From Candidatus Yanofskybacteria bacterium RIFOXYD1_FULL_42_10 (GTDB taxonomy: Bacteria > Patescibacteriota > Minisyncoccia > 2-02-FULL-40-12 > GWA2-44-9), in the NCBI GenBank assembly GCA_001795975.1, contig MGLG01000014.1, positions 7,275 through 15,784 on the forward strand: a DNA stretch of 8,510 bases. Reading direction: 5' to 3'. Made by a program: the position numbers and the translations under genes. Below are positions 5,447 through 8,510 of the stretch, piece after piece (position 1 is the stretch's first letter; each line of letters opens with the position of its first letter). Below the pieces are notes generated by a model, which was not told the DNA's origin, did not search any database, and saw only the letters and a program-made list of their open reading frames with translations.

Positions 5447-5953
5447 ATGTTCCCAGCTCTCATTTTATTAATTTTATTGTTGTCCATTTTCCCGTTTTTG
5501 CTCTCTAATTTTAGGGTAATTTTTTTCCCCACCGAAAAAGTTCACCTGAATTATTTAAAGAAAAATATTCATATCTCTGATTCTGATGTAATTTATGACT
5601 TGGGGTGCGGAGATGGCAGAGTTTTAAAGTATTTAATGAGCGACAGTAAAGCAAGGGGAGTTGGCATTGAACTTTCGCCCATATTGTATTTGATAAGCAA
5701 ATTTAGATTAAGAAAATTTAAAAACATAAATATAGTGTTGGGTGATTTTTTAAAAGCTGATTTGGAGGAGGCATCTTTGGCGTATTGTTTTTTAAATAAA
5801 AAAATTTTAGAAAAAATAATTCCCAAATTGCGAGCTGAATTAAAACCTGGCGCCAAAATAATTTCTTATATCACTGAAACAGAAAATTTGAGGCAGATGT
5901 CTATTATAAAAGATTCTACTGGTCAGGATTTATTTTTTATTTATGCCATTTAA
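5447..5953 (+). CDS. Membrane-anchored FAM173-like SAM-dependent methyltransferase
   Basis: This is a class I S-adenosylmethionine methyltransferase of 168 residues. The N-terminal 20 or so residues (PALILLILLLSIFPFLL) form a membrane segment. PTEKVHLNYLKK precedes motif I, YDLGCGDGRVL (50-60); the acidic motif II region is GVGIELSP (Glu75); NIVLGDFLKADL (95-105) is motif III. The layout (P-T-x-x-x-x-x-x-L, DLGxGDGR, GxEL-P) resembles the FAM173 protein-lysine methyltransferases, whose mitochondrial members modify the ADP/ATP carrier and the ATP synthase c-subunit. The bacterial substrate is unknown. ATG at 5447 has no Shine-Dalgarno site. Stop TAA is 22 bases before a second methyltransferase, so co-transcription is likely. 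One sampled 60-base line (5701-5760) has only 12 G+C, far below ileS or glyS. Confidence 0.8.
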   Translation: MFPALILLILLLSIFPFLLSNFRVIFFPTEKVHLNYLKKNIHISDSDVIYDLGCGDGRVLKYLMSDSKARGVGIELSPILYLISKFRLRKFKNINIVLGDFLKADLEEASLAYCFLNKKILEKIIPKLRAELKPGAKIISYITETENLRQMSIIKDSTGQDLFFIYAI

Positions 5954-5975
5954 GTATTATTTAAACTGACAAATT

Positions 5976-6590
5976 ATGCAAGAATGGATTTTCATATTTG
6001 TATCGTTGCTGATTGGGATTATTCTGCCTACATTTGTTTTATTTTTTTTGATATCATTATTATTTTCTGCAATTGCTGGGGCACCGTATGTCCCTGCTCC
6101 TCGAAAATTGATTAAGAATGTTTTGATATTCGGTGGGCTTACTTCCGATGATGTTTTATTTGATTTAGGATGCGGAGATGGTCGGGTGCTGATATCAGGA
6201 GCGCAAAATTTTAATGTTAAAAAAGCAATTGGTTATGATATAGCTTTTTGGCCATTTTTAAAAGCATTTTTTTGGGTAAGTTATCTGGGATTAAATAAAA
6301 ATATTAAGATTATTAGAAAGAATTGTGTTTTAGCAGATATTGGTGATGCAACTTTTATTTTTCTTTATTTATTTCCAAAATTAGTTGACCAAATAGCTTA
6401 TAAGATTGCCGCCGAAACTAAAAATGGAATTAAGATTTTAAGTCTTGGTTTTCCAATAAATACGGAAAAACACCCTGAATTTATAATTATTAAATTCCAA
6501 AAATTAGAAAATTTAATAGCCTATTTATATGAAATAAAAAAACCTCTGCGGGTGCTTAATGAAGAGCACGCACAGAGGTTTGAGTCTTAG
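5976..6590 (+). CDS. Second membrane-anchored FAM173-like methyltransferase
   Basis: This 204-residue paralogue of the upstream gene has a hydrophobic N-terminus (residues about 4-33), then GAPYVPAPRKLIKNVL (35-50), which resembles the PFVP-x-x-x-x-x-I-x-N-V stretch of FAM173 proteins. Motif I is FDLGCGDGRVL (62-72), and the acidic residue in GYDI is Asp88. FLYLFPKL and LSLGFPI occupy the positions of the family's later strands. A protein-lysine methyltransferase acting on a membrane protein is inferred, not shown. The last 17 residues (KKPLRVLNEEHAQRFES) are read through the terminator hairpin of the convergent small gene; its own domain seems to end near IAYLYEIK. Its TAG overlaps the opposing gene's TAA. 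No Shine-Dalgarno site. Strongly AT-rich (16 G+C in the line 6241-6300). Confidence 0.8.
   Translation: MQEWIFIFVSLLIGIILPTFVLFFLISLLFSAIAGAPYVPAPRKLIKNVLIFGGLTSDDVLFDLGCGDGRVLISGAQNFNVKKAIGYDIAFWPFLKAFFWVSYLGLNKNIKIIRKNCVLADIGDATFIFLYLFPKLVDQIAYKIAAETKNGIKILSLGFPINTEKHPEFIIIKFQKLENLIAYLYEIKKPLRVLNEEHAQRFES
6534..6581 (-). terminator. Intrinsic terminator of the minus-strand small gene
   Basis: AAACCTCTG (6540-6548) pairs with CAGAGGTTT (6573-6581), and GTGCT (6552-6556) with AGCAC (6565-6569), separated by a 3x3 internal loop. On the minus strand the hairpin runs directly into seven T (complement of 6536-6542). There is no useful T-run in the plus direction. It lies 6 bases past the TAA of the minus-strand gene and inside the 3' end of the methyltransferase reading frame. 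Confidence 0.82.
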
Positions 6591-6787
6591 TCTTCGCACT
6601 CCCACTGGCCGTTAGCGATTGCTTTACCTGTTGTTTGGCCGGGGTCAACTCGTACATATTTTTCTTGGCCAGTTTGCGTATTAGTAACTTTATGAGTATC
6701 AGTTGCTTCAGAATCGGGTACAAAGATGTTGTAAATATCGTGTGAAATATTAGGAACTACGCCATTATCTTCCCATTCTTTGCTCAT
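6587..6787 (-). CDS. Small acidic hypothetical protein (66 residues)
   Basis: I do not recognise the family. The product has 12 Asp/Glu against 5 Lys/Arg, one Cys near the C-terminus (WECED), and no membrane segment or signal peptide. A central THKVTNTQTGQEKYVRVDPG looks like a beta-hairpin pattern; the tail TGKAIANGQW may form a short helix. The gene is well supported despite its size. GGAGGT lies 8 bases before the ATG, a TTGACA / extended -10 promoter (6816-6843) predicts a 22-nt leader, and a strong terminator follows the stop. It is convergent with the methyltransferases and divergent from glyS. It is the only gene here with a textbook Shine-Dalgarno site. G+C (23 of 60 at 6661-6720) is above that of the neighbouring methyltransferases. 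It could be a recently acquired cassette or a regulated small protein. Confidence 0.78.
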   Translation of the reverse strand: MSKEWEDNGVVPNISHDIYNIFVPDSEATDTHKVTNTQTGQEKYVRVDPGQTTGKAIANGQWECED

Positions 6788-6795
6788 TATCTGCT

Positions 6796-6809
6796 ACCTC
6801 CATGGAGGT
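6796..6809. promoter_or_regulatory. 14-bp perfect palindrome at the start of the small-gene mRNA (contains its Shine-Dalgarno)
   Basis: ACCTCCATGGAGGT equals its own reverse complement and extends to 18 bases if two T-G pairs are allowed. It spans about +1 to +14 of the predicted minus-strand transcript and includes GGAGGT, the ribosome-binding site of the 66-residue gene. It could be a repressor operator, or fold in RNA so that ACCTCC masks the ribosome-binding site. Confidence 0.6.
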
Positions 6810-6815
6810 GGTTGA

Positions 6816-6843
6816 ATATTATCATAAAAAATAATATTGTCAA
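6816..6843 (-). promoter_or_regulatory. Promoter of the minus-strand small gene
   Basis: On the minus strand, TTGACA (6843-6838) is a perfect -35. After 16 bases comes TAATAT (6821-6816), preceded by TG plus one base, the extended -10 pattern. Predicted start is near 6809, at the first base of the palindrome. Confidence 0.65.
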
Positions 6844-6868
6844 TATCGTTTATTTAAACTTTCTATCC

Positions 6869-6874
6869 TATAAT
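6869..6874 (+). promoter_or_regulatory. -10 element of glyS, probably leaderless
   Basis: A perfect TATAAT lies so that initiation seven bases downstream falls on the A of the ATG at 6881. No good -35 at 16-18 bases and no Shine-Dalgarno site are visible. TTGTCA at 6837-6842 is too far away (26 bases) to serve. Confidence 0.5.
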
Positions 6875-6880
6875 ATCTTT

Positions 6881-8191
6881 ATGGAAGAAACAAATTTAAT
6901 GGAAAAAGTTGTTTCGCTATGCAAGAGGCGGGGGTTTGTTTTTCCCGGCTCGGAGATTTATGGGGGATTGGCTAATTCGTGGGACTACGGTCCTTTGGGC
7001 GTGGAACTTAAAAACAATATCAAACAGCTGTGGTGGAAAAGATTTGTCCAATCTCGGGACGATATGGTCGGGATAGACGCCGCGCTGATTATGAATCCCA
7101 AAGTTTGGGAAGCGAGCGGGCATATCAAGGAATTTACCGATCCGCTTGTTGAATGCAAAAAATGCCATCAGCGATTTCGCGCCGATCAAATTGAGAGTAA
7201 TTGTCCCAACTGCGGCGGCAAAGAATTCGGCGAAGCCCGCCAGTTTAATCTTTTATTCAAAACTTTTATCGGTCCGGTGGAAGATTCTTCGGCAACGGCG
7301 TATTTAAGGGGCGAGCTGGCTCAAGCGATGTTTGTTGATTTTCCGGCGGTTATTAACACTTCCAGAGTAAAACTGCCGTTCGGCATCGCCGCCCAAGGAC
7401 GGGTATTTCGCAACGAGATTACACCCGGCAACTTTATTTTCCGCACCCGCGAATTTGATCTGATGGAGTTTGAATATTTTGTGCGGGAAACGGAATGGGA
7501 AAAATATTTTGATTATTGGCTGGGAGAAATGCGCGAATGGCTGAAAAATGATTTGGGGGTTGATCCGGCGCATATCCACGAACACGATATCGCAAAAAAT
7601 GAATTGGCGCATTATTCAAAACGGACGATTGACATTGAATACGAGTTTCCTTTCGGCAAAAAAGAATTGTACGGCCTTGCTTACCGAACCGATTTTGATT
7701 TAAAAAATCACATGGAAAAAAGCGGACAGGACATGCAATATCTTGACCCGGAAACAAATGAAAAGTTTATTCCTCATGTCGTTGAACCGACATTCGGCTT
7801 GGATCGTTCGGTGCTGGTTGCGCTCCTTGAGGCGTATCGCGAAGAACCGGCGGGGGATGAACAGAGAGTTGTTTTAAAGCTGCCTTTTAAACTTGCGCCG
7901 TACAAAGTCGCCGTTTTTCCGTTGTTGAAAAATAAGCCAGAACTGGTGGCCAAAGCGCGGGAAATATATGACGAGTTGAGAAAAGATTTTGTAGCGGTTT
8001 GGGATGATCGGGGGAATATTGGCAAAAGATATTATTCGCAGGACGAGATTGGTACGCCGTTCTGCGTTACTGTTGATTTTGACACTCTTGAAAACAACAC
8101 CGTTACTATTCGCGACCGTGATACGATGAAACAGGAGAGGGTTGCGGTCGGTGAATTGCCGGATTATTTAAACAAACAATTGGCAAGATAA
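6881..8191 (+). CDS. glyS: Glycyl-tRNA synthetase, single-chain (alpha2) type
   Basis: The enzyme charges tRNA-Gly with glycine in the cytoplasm. It is a 436-residue class II synthetase of the homodimeric type, not the alpha/beta type. The N-terminus MEKVVSLCKRRGFVFPGSEIYGGLANSWDYGP (from residue 7) is characteristic of the family. A CxxC...CxxC zinc-ribbon-like element lies at 92-111. Motif 2 is FRNEI with RTREF (176-192), and motif 3 is EPTFGLDRS (302-310). The C-terminal anticodon-binding domain starts near 334 (LPFKLAPYKVAVFPLL) and ends near 430. The frame is open back to a TTG at 6812, but that would add AT-encoded residues unlike the family. ATG at 6881 sits just after a TATAAT and is preferred; ATG 6899 is a second choice. 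Stop TAA. A hairpin terminator follows, so it is likely a single-gene unit. Confidence 0.95.
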   Translation: MEETNLMEKVVSLCKRRGFVFPGSEIYGGLANSWDYGPLGVELKNNIKQLWWKRFVQSRDDMVGIDAALIMNPKVWEASGHIKEFTDPLVECKKCHQRFRADQIESNCPNCGGKEFGEARQFNLLFKTFIGPVEDSSATAYLRGELAQAMFVDFPAVINTSRVKLPFGIAAQGRVFRNEITPGNFIFRTREFDLMEFEYFVRETEWEKYFDYWLGEMREWLKNDLGVDPAHIHEHDIAKNELAHYSKRTIDIEYEFPFGKKELYGLAYRTDFDLKNHMEKSGQDMQYLDPETNEKFIPHVVEPTFGLDRSVLVALLEAYREEPAGDEQRVVLKLPFKLAPYKVAVFPLLKNKPELVAKAREIYDELRKDFVAVWDDRGNIGKRYYSQDEIGTPFCVTVDFDTLENNTVTIRDRDTMKQERVAVGELPDYLNKQLAR

Positions 8192-8275
8192 AGATATGCC
8201 TTCAACGAGTTTTGAATTTTAAATATCTCCATAACTCTGTCACGATTGGCCGACCTTGGCCGTTATCTATTGTAG

Positions 8276-8296
8276 AAACCGCCAAATGGCGGTTTT
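8276..8296 (+). terminator. Likely intrinsic terminator of glyS
   Basis: AAACCGCC (8276-8283), loop AAAT, GGCGGTTT (8288-8295) form a perfect 8-bp stem with four T at the 3' side. The T-run is short, so efficiency may be partial. It lies 85 bases after the glyS stop; I see nothing else between 8192 and 8275. Confidence 0.6.
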
Positions 8297-8331
8297 CCTC
8301 CGAAATGCCTTAGCATAAGGGTCGACGGAGG
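8297..8331. repeat. Nested hairpin directly after the glyS terminator
   Basis: CCTCCG (8297-8302) pairs with CGGAGG (8326-8331), and CCTTA (8308-8312) with TAAGG (8316-8320), around a GCA loop. It abuts the terminator stem with no spacer. No T-run follows. The function is unknown; it resembles the other compact palindromes scattered through this window. Confidence 0.6.
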
Positions 8332-8342
8332 GAAATAACTTA

Positions 8343-8365
8343 TAACTAATAGTTAATAACTAATA
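8343..8365. repeat. Short AT-rich direct repeat upstream of the secreted-protein gene
   Basis: TAACTAATA occurs at 8343-8351 and 8357-8365 (period 14), ending 6 bases before the ATG. There is no Shine-Dalgarno site in this leader. Confidence 0.6.
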
Positions 8366-8371
8366 ATTAAA

Positions 8372-8510
8372 ATGATTAAGAAAATGGTATTTTTAACGGT
8401 TCTGGCGGCAATGGGTTTGGGAATGTTCGGTTTTGCTTCTGCCGATGAAGCAACCCCTACGCCGACAATTAGCGTGACACCGCGACCAGGTCTTGCCTGT
8501 ATGCAGACAG
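8372..8510 (+). CDS. Secreted protein with Sec signal peptide (3' end missing)
   Basis: Forty-six codons are visible. Residues 1-24 form a signal peptide: MIKK, a hydrophobic core (MVFLTVLAAMGLGMFGF) and ASA as a signal peptidase I site, with cleavage likely before DEAT. The mature start is Thr/Pro-rich (TPTPTISVTPRPG), a typical linker, then LACMQT at the window edge. From memory, a LACxQ-type segment followed by an AVEKRD-like helix occurs in small exported proteins of Patescibacteria, but the rest is off-window, so this is only suggestive. There is no cysteine at a lipobox position. The start is the only ATG before the signal peptide; no Shine-Dalgarno site is visible. Confidence 0.75.
   Translation, partial: MIKKMVFLTVLAAMGLGMFGFASADEATPTPTISVTPRPGLACMQT

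Noticed and set aside
6812..6880. TTG at 6812 as glyS start
   Set aside because: It would add 23 residues encoded by AT-rich promoter sequence, absent from the GlyRS family; the TATAAT at 6869-6874 lies inside this stretch.
8495..8510. GCCTGTATGCAGACAG at the window end as another copy of the recO 20-base palindrome
   Set aside because: The symmetry is weak (4-bp arms), the sequence is cut by the edge, and it encodes ACMQT in a segment that looks like genuine protein sequence.
1..8510. Insertion sequence, transposase, integrase or toxin-antitoxin pair
   Set aside because: No such protein motifs appear in any credible frame, and the inverted repeats do not flank a gene-sized unit.

Overview
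The window looks like a chromosomal segment from a Candidate Phyla Radiation (Patescibacteria) bacterium, most likely a Parcubacteria-type lineage. This is inferred from gene types and style, not from a marker gene. Pointers are an IleRS with an extra inserted domain, a single-chain GlyRS, exported proteins of a kind I associate with that group, few Shine-Dalgarno sites, and many short palindromes between and inside genes. TGA serves as a stop (end of the gene at 3582-5297) and no gene contains an internal TGA, so the code appears standard. That argues against the TGA=Gly lineages (SR1/Gracilibacteria).

Layout. 1-1935 (+) is the 3' two-thirds or so of ileS, with most of a histidine-phosphatase domain embedded in the synthetase. 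1936-2655 has no protein gene. It holds a Y-shaped three-stem inverted repeat (1942-2043), a run of small hairpins, a strong bidirectional terminator (2213-2261), and, on the minus strand, a candidate structured RNA of about 370 nt (2584 to 2213). That RNA has a near-consensus promoter, an 18-bp closing stem and a 47-nt-arm second stem. 2656-3483 (+) is recO, which carries three palindromic DNA segments in frame. 3582-5297 (+) is a membrane-anchored extracellular protein built of Ig-like repeats, with its own promoter beside 15-bp direct repeats. 5298-5446 is a cluster of palindromes. 5447-6590 (+) is an AT-rich tandem pair of membrane-anchored FAM173-like methyltransferases. 6534-6843 (-) is a compact small-gene cassette (promoter, palindrome, Shine-Dalgarno, 66-codon gene, terminator). 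6881-8191 (+) is glyS, probably leaderless. 8372-8510 (+) is the start of a secreted protein gene cut by the window edge.

How the genes relate. ileS, recO and glyS are housekeeping genes for translation and recombinational repair. They do not form one operon: terminators and promoters separate most units. Only the two methyltransferases look co-transcribed. The strongest leads for new biology are the minus-strand structured RNA beside recO, the phosphatase-in-synthetase fusion, the self-contained 66-codon cassette, and the in-frame palindromes in recO.
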